Source of the DNA: a virus
Virus record (IMG/VR): IMGVR_UViG_3300046453_000020
Coordinates: 1 to 28,621 of that record
Strand: one strand, 5' to 3'
DNA length: 28,621 nt
The notes under the pieces were generated by a model. The model was not told the DNA's origin, did not search any database, and was given only the letters and a program-made list of their open reading frames with translations. Made by a program: the position numbers and the translations under genes. Numbering within the stretch: position 1 is the first letter of the stretch; the number at the start of each line of letters is the position of its first letter. Below, piece by piece: positions 1-7,116 of this stretch.

Positions 1-157
1 TTCAGAAGCAGCTGTCAAGATGATCAATGACATGAAGGAAAACTGGGATTTATTTGAGCAGCGTACAAAGAAGGATATCATGCAGTCCATTTTTCAGAGG
101 ATTGTGATTCGGAAAACAGATAAGATCTGGACAATCGAGGAAATTATATGGGCTTAG
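1..157 (+). CDS. Large serine recombinase, C-terminal fragment (partial)
   Basis: An open frame enters from the left edge (first full codon at base 2) and stops at TAG 155-157, giving 51 residues. The tail has an alternation of acidic and basic helix with 'FQRIVIRKTD' and ends in 'IEEIIWA'. This resembles the coiled-coil and extreme C-terminal region of large serine recombinases, where a 'KK..(I/L)Q.(I/L)...I(V/I)' pattern precedes the end. The catalytic serine domain lies outside the window, so this call rests on the tail only. It is the only plus-strand gene at this end and converges on the phage lysis genes. It could be the phage integrase or a recombinase of a neighbouring element. Confidence 0.55.
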   Translation, partial: SEAAVKMINDMKENWDLFEQRTKKDIMQSIFQRIVIRKTDKIWTIEEIIWA

Positions 158-213
158 ACTATACTTGTGTGTAGACGGCTATACCGGTCAGTACATAACT
201 ATTACAAAACAGT
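158..213. other. Gap between recombinase and late terminator; possible attachment-site region
   Basis: About 55 bases separate the recombinase stop from the late-operon terminator. Serine integrase attP sites usually lie directly next to the integrase gene, so this is a natural place to look. I see only a weak symmetry (TGTA near 170, TACA near 194) and no convincing core, so this is a placement argument, not a motif call. Confidence 0.15.
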
Positions 214-242
214 AAAAAAGGCCACCCAATAAAGGATGGCCT
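214..242 (-). terminator. Rho-independent terminator of the late/lysis operon
   Basis: The stem is formed by 219-227 and 234-242 (AGGCCACCC / GGATGGCCT on the plus strand) with a 6-base loop. On the minus-strand RNA the one mismatch becomes a G-U wobble, giving nine continuous pairs, and the stem is followed by six U residues (plus-strand A run 214-219). It lies just past the holin stop and would end rightmost-to-leftmost late transcription before the recombinase. Confidence 0.85.
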
Positions 243-247
243 ACTTG

Positions 248-607
248 TCATGCGGACTTGGACTTTTGGTTATAATCAAGCACCGCTTTCTCGATTGCCG
301 CTTTAATTTCTTCTGGCGCCACTTGCATACCGGATTTCAGCAATAGGTTAGATGCGTAGTTGTACGCCTCTGATAACTTTGTTGGTCCGCCCAGAGTCTT
401 GAATTCCTTTTCAGCAAACGCATAAGCCTCCAAAGCGATCTTATGGATCAGTTCACGGTCTGCCAGTGACGTTTTACTCGCTAACCATATCTTTACCTTG
501 CTTTGCAGCACAGCCAGCAGAGAGAGCGCTATAGTGGCGATTATGCCTATGAGTGACACTACCACCGTAGCCACTTGAGGTTGTACTTGATCCCATACTT
601 CTTTCAT
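248..607 (-). CDS. Phage holin, LLH family
   Basis: This 119-residue protein has one N-terminal membrane segment (about residues 12-36) with a short periplasm-side start, followed by a long charged, largely helical domain containing 'AYAFAEKEF', 'LGGPTKLSEAYNYAS' and a C-terminal 'EEIKAAIEKAVLDYNQ'. That layout matches the LLH holin family (Holin_LLH, superfamily VI), which permeabilises the cytoplasmic membrane at the end of infection. GAAGGAGGGG sits about 6 bases before the ATG at 607. It lies 2 bases downstream of the amidase stop, the usual endolysin-holin pairing, and is the last gene before the terminator. The family call is from pattern recognition; function in lysis is inferred from family and context. 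Confidence 0.85.
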   Translation of the reverse strand: MKEVWDQVQPQVATVVVSLIGIIATIALSLLAVLQSKVKIWLASKTSLADRELIHKIALEAYAFAEKEFKTLGGPTKLSEAYNYASNLLLKSGMQVAPEEIKAAIEKAVLDYNQKSKSA

Positions 608-609
608 TA

Positions 610-1467
610 TTACCCCTCCTTCGGAATGATCAATACTCGTTTTGGATTGGATGCATCTGGCTCCATAAACACGCTACGGACAAGGCCGAGTGTCATAAGG
701 TCAACAGACCGGATATAGCTGGTATTGTTGTATATCTTGGTCTCCACCGGTGTGCCGTTGATTAAGATAGTTTTATTAGAAAATGTCCATTGCAGGAACC
801 CTAGCATGCCTAAGGTAAGCTTAGCCGGCACCCAACTGCGTCCATCAATGATAATTCCCGGCTGCTCAATATCCAAAGCGCCGATACGCACGGTGACTGG
901 GTTTGTGTTGGACGGTACTGCCTCATATTGAATGCCCAGGTACTCGCATACTCCACGGGCCACAGCCTCCGCATAACGCGGTATAAAGTCCGGGGACACG
1001 AGTATCAACTCTTCTGCGGGATTGCTTAAATACCCCGGCTCGGTTAGCGCTGCTGCCATAGTTGTTTCCCGGGTCACTGCAAGGTTGTATTTGTTGATTC
1101 CGCGGTCTTTGAATCCAGTTGCTTTCACCAGATGCTTCTGCACAATCTGCGCTAGTTTCTCACTCTCGCCTGTTCGAGTGTACTCTGTCTCAGTACCGGC
1201 GGAAGTGTTCTTGAAGCTGTTCACGTGGATGGATATAAATGCGTCAACCTTTTCTTTGTTCGCCATCTTTGCCCGTTCACTCAGTTCGATAAATACGTCT
1301 GTTGTCCGGGTTAAGGTGCATTCAATGTTTGGATTAGGCTTAAGCAGCTCAGCTACCTTCAGCGCTGTTGCAAGGTTGATGTCCTTTTCCTTTACACCAG
1401 TGACGCTGATCGCTCCTGAGTCATGCCCTCCGTGGCCCGGGTCGATCTTCACTTTTTTCTTTGCCAT
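610..1467 (-). CDS. N-acetylmuramoyl-L-alanine amidase (Amidase_3) with C-terminal stalk domain; endolysin
   Basis: The enzyme cleaves the bond between MurNAc and the stem peptide's L-alanine. Using the ATG at 1467 (AAGGAG eight bases upstream), the 285-residue protein starts with the Amidase_3 signature 'DPGHGGHDSGA' at residues 9-19. Zinc ligands are likely H12, E27 ('EKDINLA') and H81 ('SIHVNS'), and the catalytic glutamate is E143 in 'TEPGYLSN'. Residues from about 190 to the end ('VTVRIGALD', 'IIDGRSWVPAKLTLGMLG') look like the copper amine oxidase N-terminal-like stalk domain of Paenibacillaceae wall proteins, so it may act as the wall-binding part. There is no signal peptide, so export through the adjacent holin is expected. 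The frame stays open upstream to 1815 and 1860 (see separate entry), so a longer product is possible. Confidence 0.92.
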   Translation of the reverse strand: MAKKKVKIDPGHGGHDSGAISVTGVKEKDINLATALKVAELLKPNPNIECTLTRTTDVFIELSERAKMANKEKVDAFISIHVNSFKNTSAGTETEYTRTGESEKLAQIVQKHLVKATGFKDRGINKYNLAVTRETTMAAALTEPGYLSNPAEELILVSPDFIPRYAEAVARGVCEYLGIQYEAVPSNTNPVTVRIGALDIEQPGIIIDGRSWVPAKLTLGMLGFLQWTFSNKTILINGTPVETKIYNNTSYIRSVDLMTLGLVRSVFMEPDASNPKRVLIIPKEG

Positions 1468-1624
1468 CTTTAACACTCCTTCCCGGAGGATGTCCTCCAG
1501 TGATAAGGCTAATGAGATATTTGAGTTCCTCTGACCCACTCTCGCGGATCGTTTCATACGCCCATACTGCTTCGTCGGCTGCCATTTTCGCCCACCTAAC
1601 AATTCGATTTGATTCGTTGCCCAT
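1421..1624 (-). CDS. Small hypothetical helical protein, 67 aa, overlapping the amidase start
   Basis: The frame starts at ATG 1624 with GAGGA nine bases upstream and encodes 'MGNESNRIVRWAKMAADEAV', a helix with regular hydrophobic spacing, then 'ETIRESGSEELKYLISLI'. The last 25 or so residues are Pro/Gly/Arg/Lys-rich and overlap the amidase start by 47 bases, so only the first two thirds look like selected protein. I do not recognise a family. Its position between the ejection protein and the endolysin suggests a virion or lysis accessory role, but nothing proves it. See the stop-loss finding for its link to the frame upstream. Confidence 0.45.
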   Translation of the reverse strand: MGNESNRIVRWAKMAADEAVWAYETIRESGSEELKYLISLITGGHPPGRSVKDGKEKSEDRPGPRRA

Positions 1625-1815
1625 CTGCGCCAGTCCTCGTTTTCGTCGGCTAAGTAAGGGAAGTGTCCGGTCATAAACCGCCGGAACATCTTCATTCCGC
1701 TGCGCTTGCCGAATAAATAAAGGGAGTACCCTATAAGGGCCTCCCATCGGAAATCTTTTAAGTTACGAAGTACGAAGTAAATCAGATCGTAGATTGTGTC
1801 CGCTGCTCCCCACAT
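1468..1815 (-). other. Open frame upstream of and in phase with the amidase; probable small gene that lost its stop
   Basis: From ATG 1815, with GGAGGTGG nine bases upstream, a frame reads 'MWGAADTIYDLIYFVLRNLK' and then 'DFRWEALIGYSLYLFGKRSG', which looks like genuine helical protein for about 64 codons. At codon 65 it reads TGG (1621-1623), overlapping the ATG of the 67-aa gene at 1624. It then runs, without any stop, into the amidase. After codon 65 the composition turns basic and irregular, as expected of an out-of-phase reading. Either a separate 64-residue gene has lost a TGA that overlapped the next ATG, or the amidase really has a 116-residue N-terminal extension (401 aa in total). 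Confidence 0.4.
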
Positions 1816-1945
1816 CGATCGGCACCACCTCCGGGTCAAGTAGATCCGCCATTTCTGCACCGTATAGGTGCGTGATCCAGTCCAGCGCCCAGTAGGTTAG
1901 GCTGTCCTGCCATTCGGTTTCGTCATACTGGATGAGGTTTTTCAT
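1763..1945 (-). CDS. Small acidic hypothetical protein, 60 aa
   Basis: The ATG at 1945 overlaps the stop of the 1581-residue gene by one base (TGATG), so translation is probably coupled. AGGTGA lies just upstream. The sequence 'MKNLIQYDETEWQDSLTYWA' and 'LDWITHLYGAEMADLLDPEVVPID' is aromatic and acidic and reads like a real protein. The last 15 residues overlap the start of the next frame and look less constrained. No family is recognised. The place in the operon, between an ejection protein and the lysis genes, suggests a minor late protein. Confidence 0.55.
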   Translation of the reverse strand: MKNLIQYDETEWQDSLTYWALDWITHLYGAEMADLLDPEVVPIDVGSSGHNLRSDLLRTS

Positions 1946-4900
1946 CAGTTCACCTGCAATCCTAACTCTTCTTTTACCTCGTCCATGTACTCCTTGCGGA
2001 CTTCGCTGTAGATATCCTCTAGCTGGGTGATCAGTTCTTCATCTGTGCCGCCTTCGATCTCCATTACCCGGCTGATAATCTCATTCCCAATGTCCTCCTG
2101 AAGCTTTTCATAGCGCTTTGGAGGAATTGGAATCGTCACAGATTCGTCATTTTCATTCTTCCCGCGAACGCTCTTCGCAGGAGCAGTTGGAGCTATACTT
2201 GTGTCTCCAGTACGGTCCATCAGATCAACGATAAACTGACCGGCCTGAGTGTAACGGGCAACTTCGGACTTGTACGGGTTAACGTATTGGCCCATGATAC
2301 CTGGAGCATTCAGCTTGTTTTGACCTAGTGTGTTCTTGTTGGCTGGAAGAGATTGCGATAACCCGGGTATGCGCGACTTATAGTAATCCTTAACGTCTGC
2401 CACGATTCCGTCATTATAGGCTGTCTTGCGCACAATAGGATCTTGTCTCCGTGCTTCCTGTGCCAAAGCTGATGGACTGAAGGACTTCAGGAACGATTCT
2501 CCCAGCCGTGTGGCTACTCCTGTTGCCTTTTCTCCCTGAGTGCCGCCAAACTGAGGTTGGAATACATCTTGAACACCTCTCAATGTTGACATTCCAAAGA
2601 GTGAACCGGCAGCGCCAGATATGGTTCCTCCCAATTGGTTCGCTTTTCCTTTCAACGCGCTAAACTCTGCCCCGATTGCTAAAGGGAATGCCAGCGGCTG
2701 CAGTTTATTGTAGTCAAATTGCTTGTCTCCTTCTCGGTACTTCGCTGCTTTTTCTGCGGCATCCGCACCTTGACCATCTAACAGAACTGAGACATACCGC
2801 TGCAGAGCAGATGTGTTGAACCGGTATTTACCTTTACCGACTTGTTCCCGGATGTTGTCCACGTTCTTGTCTCCGCTGTCGTTTGATCCAGTGATGATGC
2901 CAAGTTTGTTCAAGTAGTAACCCACTCCAGTTAATCCAGTCCCCGTAAGTCCAAGCGATAATGTGCGGATCGCCTCGCGCTGCGTTGCATTCGACTTGGA
3001 GGACAGTTGAATCAATCCCTTGAGAATACCACCGGGGCTCATGGTGACCGCTGTAGAAGCGATATTGATAGGTGTACGAACGAATGGGAATACCGTTCGC
3101 ACGACCGGACTGATAACCTTTTGCACCTTTCCAGAACCGCTGTTAAGCCAATTCGCGGCTTCCCCGCCCAAAGTATCATTACGCTGGAATGTGGAGTTCT
3201 TCGCAATACGGTCCGCTTGTTCTAATGCTGCTTCTGGTGGATCATTCACGAACTTGCGAATATAATGTTTGATGCCGTCTTTGTCGCTTCGCTTTATGCC
3301 ATTCTCCAGCGCAGACAGGAATCCCTGTTTCTCCATTTCCCCTTTATAGATAGCTGAATACGTTGCATAGTCAGCACCTTTCGCCACTGCACCAAGAGAC
3401 CGTTCAAGGTAACTTAATGGGTTGTATTTACCCTTGTACGTAAGTCCGCGGATCTCATTGGCACCGTGTATACCCGCAGGGTTAACACCTTCCCATCCGG
3501 CTTTAGCACCAGTCTTCAGCGCTTTGAAGTATTCTGCTGTGAATTTAACAGGGTTAGCGCCGTACAATGTTGTGGTGCGCGGTGTCTTCATGATGGCGGA
3601 CAGTGTGGAGTCGATCATCACACCGAACATGTCCGCAATTCTTGCTGTCGTTGCCATGGCCGGTCCTGACAATGCATTGATGACCTGTGTGCCTGAGTTG
3701 AACAGCATGGCGATATACCGGATAGCGTTGACCTTGTCCATGATAGAAGACTTCTCGTAGCTATTTAGTATCTTTTGCATTGCCATGTCTGCTTTGGTTT
3801 TTTCCAATCCTTGCAGATCCGTCAGACTCTTGGAGAGTTTGCGAAGGGATTCAATGTCCTTCGGCGTAACCTGCGGGTTAGCGGCTACATATTTTTCGAC
3901 GATGCGCTCTTGATGATTGAGTGAAGATTTGCCTGTAATGCGCTTGAACGCGTTGTCTGCTTTGATAAAGTCTCCTTCAATAGATCCCTTCGTGACGCTG
4001 CCCACAAGCTCCTGAGCTTTTTCGAATACTTGCCGGGCTATTGGTCTGATGTCCTCACCGAATAGCTTCACAAGGTCCTCTGCGTAGGTCTCGGCCTTGA
4101 TGATGCCCTTGCCTACCTTCGCGGCGATTACAATAGAGTAATCAATCCACTCGTCCACCGGAAGTGAGTTTAAACGCCCTTTTCGTTTATTGATGCGTGC
4201 CTGTGCTGCTGCTTCTTGAGACTCCAAAAAGGATACGACTTTGTCACGTTTCCGTACATCACTCAGTTCTTTCGGCAGCTTATCCTTCACCGGTTTGGCT
4301 TTGATCTTGCTTTCTGCACTCTTCAGGTAATCGCCAAGTGCTTTTATGTCGTCCGCATTAGCGCCGCCTTGCTCCAGTCGGTTCAGAATGTCCGCAATGG
4401 CATTTTCTTCTTTACCAGCACCAGTAGTTTCTTGAACTTTCTCAGCGAGGTTTTTAAACTTCGCGCTGTCCGCAACGTCAACCACTTTCCCGTTTTTCTC
4501 AGCTGTACGAATGAGGTTGAGCAGCTGACCTTCTGGTGATAGGCGAGAGATCAATGATGCTGCCTGAACCGTCTGACCAGCCTCTGTGAGGTCTTTAGCA
4601 AGCTTGTCAGCGATAGCAAGTGCGCGAGCATGTTCGCCAGCTTTATCAAGCTCCTGCATGGCTCTATACCCGTTGCTGATGTGTTGTGCGCCAGTTGATC
4701 CTGACTTAAGGAAATCAGACTCCACTTTATTCAGATCCTGCAACGCGGCATTTGAAGTAGCAAGAACGTCCTCGTTTTTAAGCGTCTTGTACGTCTGGTC
4801 CAGTTTACCTATTTGGCGTTTGAGTGTTGACGATATCGCTTTGCTGTCGGTCATGGTCTTGAAGTTTGAACGGATGCCCGGTGTCTTCTTTTCAGCGGTG

Positions 4901-6690
4901 GTGGATAGCTTAGACACTTTTTTAACTTCAGTAGTGAGCTTTTTCTTCGGTGCCAGGCCAACCTCTTTCTTCGGCAAAACCTTCGCAGTCTCAACTTTGG
5001 GCTCTGGTTTTACATAGGTTGATCTCGTTGGTGTAGACTCTGGAAACAACTTGCTTTGATCAAATTCAGCGCTTTGCGCAAACTCGATATCTGCCTGTGT
5101 CAGTGGCTGCTTCGCATTGACCTTGTTCAGAATCTCTTGCTCGCGTGTCAACGCGTTGCTTCTGATCGTTCCTTCCGATGCTGTGCCAGTTGTACCTTTT
5201 CTTCCTAGTATTTGTCTGGGGGCGGCAGCGTCGTTAAACACTTGCGGCGCCGAACTCTTAACCGGATTGCCGACACCAGCCACTTCACGCATTTCCTGAT
5301 TAACCCGAGCCGCGCCTATCATACCTTTTTGCGGCACGCTGGTGCGTTTGGGATAGGCCAGATCAATCAGTTCGTTGAGACTCGGATCAGTGCGATCAGC
5401 CATTTGAGACCACAGATTTTCAAGCTCAATATCTTCTCGACCTGGGCTAAATGAGCGTTTCTGCGCTTCAGCAATAAGGTTCTCGAACTTCTGCCGGTAC
5501 ACATTGGTGCGTTGTTCTATCCGCGCTGTGGTCGAAGTGCTGCGTCCTGGCGGTAACGCCAGCAACTCAGGGGATTGAGGGAGAGCTAAAGGATTTGTCT
5601 CCGGCAGATTTGATCTTACTTCGCTTTGCGGCACTACTTCAGCTTTTGGCGTGAGTATTTCTTCCAGAGTGGATGCTATATCATCATCTGCGCGATTGGT
5701 ACGCTTCATAATTTTGCTCAATGCTGATGTTAGTCCTTCACCAACCGCTGCGCCAACTCCACCAAGAACACCGCCGGCCGCGGTTCCTAGGAGGGCATTA
5801 CGGGCGACTTCGTTTCCGCTGTCTTGTCCTTGTTGCAGCCCAAATCCCACGCCCTGCATCCCGCCAGCAAGCGCCTCTGTAGCTGCTGTACGGACCACAT
5901 TCTGAGACCCTGGAATAATTTTCCCGGCTGCATTTAGGATGGACTGTCCAGCCCTGCCGCTCAATGCTCTGCCTGTTGCGTCATAAGTGGACCCGATGAT
6001 GCCTTGTCCCACCGGCGCGCCTGTTGGCGTTACAAAAGGTGTCACAAAATCGTTGATAACGTCAGTTACCTTATCTACCGCTGCATTACCCGTAGAGTCT
6101 CTACGGGTGGCACCAGAGTTACCAGCAAACGCCCGGGATGCTGCTATACCCAGAGGGTTGCCGAATGTAGCGTAGTTCATGGCCCGAGAAGGTAGCTTGG
6201 CGATTTCTGGTATGTTTGTTTCATCAATCGCCTTTTTGCGTATTCCGTATTCAGATATTCCCGGTATTTGCGAAGCGTTTTCCGGGCCGCGTCCCGTTTG
6301 CTGTACAAGGTTAGCTGCTGGAACCTTATTTTGTAGTGTGGATTGAATACCTTGACCGGTTTGAATTAGGTTTGCTGCCGGTAATTTGTCCTGGAATGCT
6401 GACTGCTGTGAATTAGACTGCGCCGCTTTGAAGTCTACGGCGTATGGTGCTTTTTCTGAGATTACTGGTTCAAGGGATCTTTCCTTTAAAGCCAGCTTAT
6501 TGATAGTTTCTTCGTCTACTGATGATGGTGAAATGAGTTTTTGTGGATTTCTCAGATCATCATATTTGCTGTAATTTCCGGTCTTCTTCTTTTCTTGTTG
6601 TCCAAGCGCACTTTGGTACGCCTGGATATTATTCGCTGTCTGCTGCGTGGCCGGCTTGGTTATGGTGCGAAGATCATCATATTTGCCCAT
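1945..6690 (-). CDS. Giant internal virion / ejection-type protein with LPD38-like polyvalent domain, 1581 aa
   Basis: This is probably a large virion protein injected with the DNA. The N-terminal third is low-complexity and modular: 'KYDDLR' occurs at residues 3-8 and again at 42-47, and '(K/N)(L/V)PAANL(I/V)Q' occurs near 102-110 and 122-130. A glycine-zipper hydrophobic stretch (about 297-320, 'GTAAGGVLGGVGAAVGEGL') could insert in a membrane. Lys-rich coiled-coil regions fill the middle. From about residue 985 ('RYIAMLFNSGTQVINALSGP') to about 1350, including 'FPFVRTPINIAS' near 1197, it resembles the large polyvalent-protein-associated domain 38 family of phage polyproteins. The start at 6690 has AAGGTG six bases upstream. 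The gene follows the transglycosylase and precedes lysis genes, as expected for an ejectosome component. The exact role is inferred. Confidence 0.75.
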   Translation of the reverse strand: MGKYDDLRTITKPATQQTANNIQAYQSALGQQEKKKTGNYSKYDDLRNPQKLISPSSVDEETINKLALKERSLEPVISEKAPYAVDFKAAQSNSQQSAFQDKLPAANLIQTGQGIQSTLQNKVPAANLVQQTGRGPENASQIPGISEYGIRKKAIDETNIPEIAKLPSRAMNYATFGNPLGIAASRAFAGNSGATRRDSTGNAAVDKVTDVINDFVTPFVTPTGAPVGQGIIGSTYDATGRALSGRAGQSILNAAGKIIPGSQNVVRTAATEALAGGMQGVGFGLQQGQDSGNEVARNALLGTAAGGVLGGVGAAVGEGLTSALSKIMKRTNRADDDIASTLEEILTPKAEVVPQSEVRSNLPETNPLALPQSPELLALPPGRSTSTTARIEQRTNVYRQKFENLIAEAQKRSFSPGREDIELENLWSQMADRTDPSLNELIDLAYPKRTSVPQKGMIGAARVNQEMREVAGVGNPVKSSAPQVFNDAAAPRQILGRKGTTGTASEGTIRSNALTREQEILNKVNAKQPLTQADIEFAQSAEFDQSKLFPESTPTRSTYVKPEPKVETAKVLPKKEVGLAPKKKLTTEVKKVSKLSTTAEKKTPGIRSNFKTMTDSKAISSTLKRQIGKLDQTYKTLKNEDVLATSNAALQDLNKVESDFLKSGSTGAQHISNGYRAMQELDKAGEHARALAIADKLAKDLTEAGQTVQAASLISRLSPEGQLLNLIRTAEKNGKVVDVADSAKFKNLAEKVQETTGAGKEENAIADILNRLEQGGANADDIKALGDYLKSAESKIKAKPVKDKLPKELSDVRKRDKVVSFLESQEAAAQARINKRKGRLNSLPVDEWIDYSIVIAAKVGKGIIKAETYAEDLVKLFGEDIRPIARQVFEKAQELVGSVTKGSIEGDFIKADNAFKRITGKSSLNHQERIVEKYVAANPQVTPKDIESLRKLSKSLTDLQGLEKTKADMAMQKILNSYEKSSIMDKVNAIRYIAMLFNSGTQVINALSGPAMATTARIADMFGVMIDSTLSAIMKTPRTTTLYGANPVKFTAEYFKALKTGAKAGWEGVNPAGIHGANEIRGLTYKGKYNPLSYLERSLGAVAKGADYATYSAIYKGEMEKQGFLSALENGIKRSDKDGIKHYIRKFVNDPPEAALEQADRIAKNSTFQRNDTLGGEAANWLNSGSGKVQKVISPVVRTVFPFVRTPINIASTAVTMSPGGILKGLIQLSSKSNATQREAIRTLSLGLTGTGLTGVGYYLNKLGIITGSNDSGDKNVDNIREQVGKGKYRFNTSALQRYVSVLLDGQGADAAEKAAKYREGDKQFDYNKLQPLAFPLAIGAEFSALKGKANQLGGTISGAAGSLFGMSTLRGVQDVFQPQFGGTQGEKATGVATRLGESFLKSFSPSALAQEARRQDPIVRKTAYNDGIVADVKDYYKSRIPGLSQSLPANKNTLGQNKLNAPGIMGQYVNPYKSEVARYTQAGQFIVDLMDRTGDTSIAPTAPAKSVRGKNENDESVTIPIPPKRYEKLQEDIGNEIISRVMEIEGGTDEELITQLEDIYSEVRKEYMDEVKEELGLQVN

Positions 6691-6700
6691 GGTTCACCTT

Positions 6701-7093
6701 CTATCCACCAAGGATTTTCTTGATATAGTTTTTTGTTTCGGTTGGTGCGTATTGCAACCAATTGCTGCCGTATTTCTTAATGGCCTTGTCTACATTACCG
6801 CCGCCCCAGTTATACCCTGCCAGTGCTTTCGAAACATCTCCGTCATACTTGGCAATAAGCCCATTAAGCATCTTACCAGCAGCATCTGCAGATTGATTCA
6901 CATTATATGGATCAATGTTGTATCCTTTTGCCGTTGCAGGCATGAATTGGAACATACCTGAGGCTCCACTCTTGCTGTTGGTTGCGCTCGGATTAAAACT
7001 GGACTCCGCACTTGCAACAGCAGCAAGCAAACCATCAGGCAGTCCATATTTAGTTGTTGCCGACGATATAACTCCGGCGTATTTTGTCGGCAC
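6701..7093 (-). CDS. Lytic transglycosylase (SLT/Slt70-like), virion-associated
   Basis: This 130-residue goose-lysozyme-type fold cleaves the MurNAc-GlcNAc bond. The catalytic glutamate is E30 in 'ASAESSFNP'. The family signatures follow: 'SGASGMFQFMPATA' (about 42-55), 'ALAGYNWGGGNVDKA' (90-104) and 'NYIKKIL' (122-128). The domain is complete but minimal, with no signal peptide, so it would act from the virion, opening the wall during DNA entry like the T7 gp16 domain. The start given is GTG 7093, which has no good ribosome binding site. The frame is open back to the preceding gene's G run, so it may be made as a -1 frameshift extension of the 481-aa protein (see findings). It lies 10 bases upstream of the 1581-aa gene. 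Confidence 0.88.
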   Translation of the reverse strand: MPTKYAGVISSATTKYGLPDGLLAAVASAESSFNPSATNSKSGASGMFQFMPATAKGYNIDPYNVNQSADAAGKMLNGLIAKYDGDVSKALAGYNWGGGNVDKAIKKYGSNWLQYAPTETKNYIKKILGG

Positions 7094-7116
7094 CTTAACG
7101 GATGCTACGCCGGTCG

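Noticed and set aside
610-1860. The amidase as a normal 416-aa protein from 1860.
   Set aside because: The ATG at 1860 has no good binding site, and the amidase family start with AAGGAG is at 1467; the extension is discussed separately.
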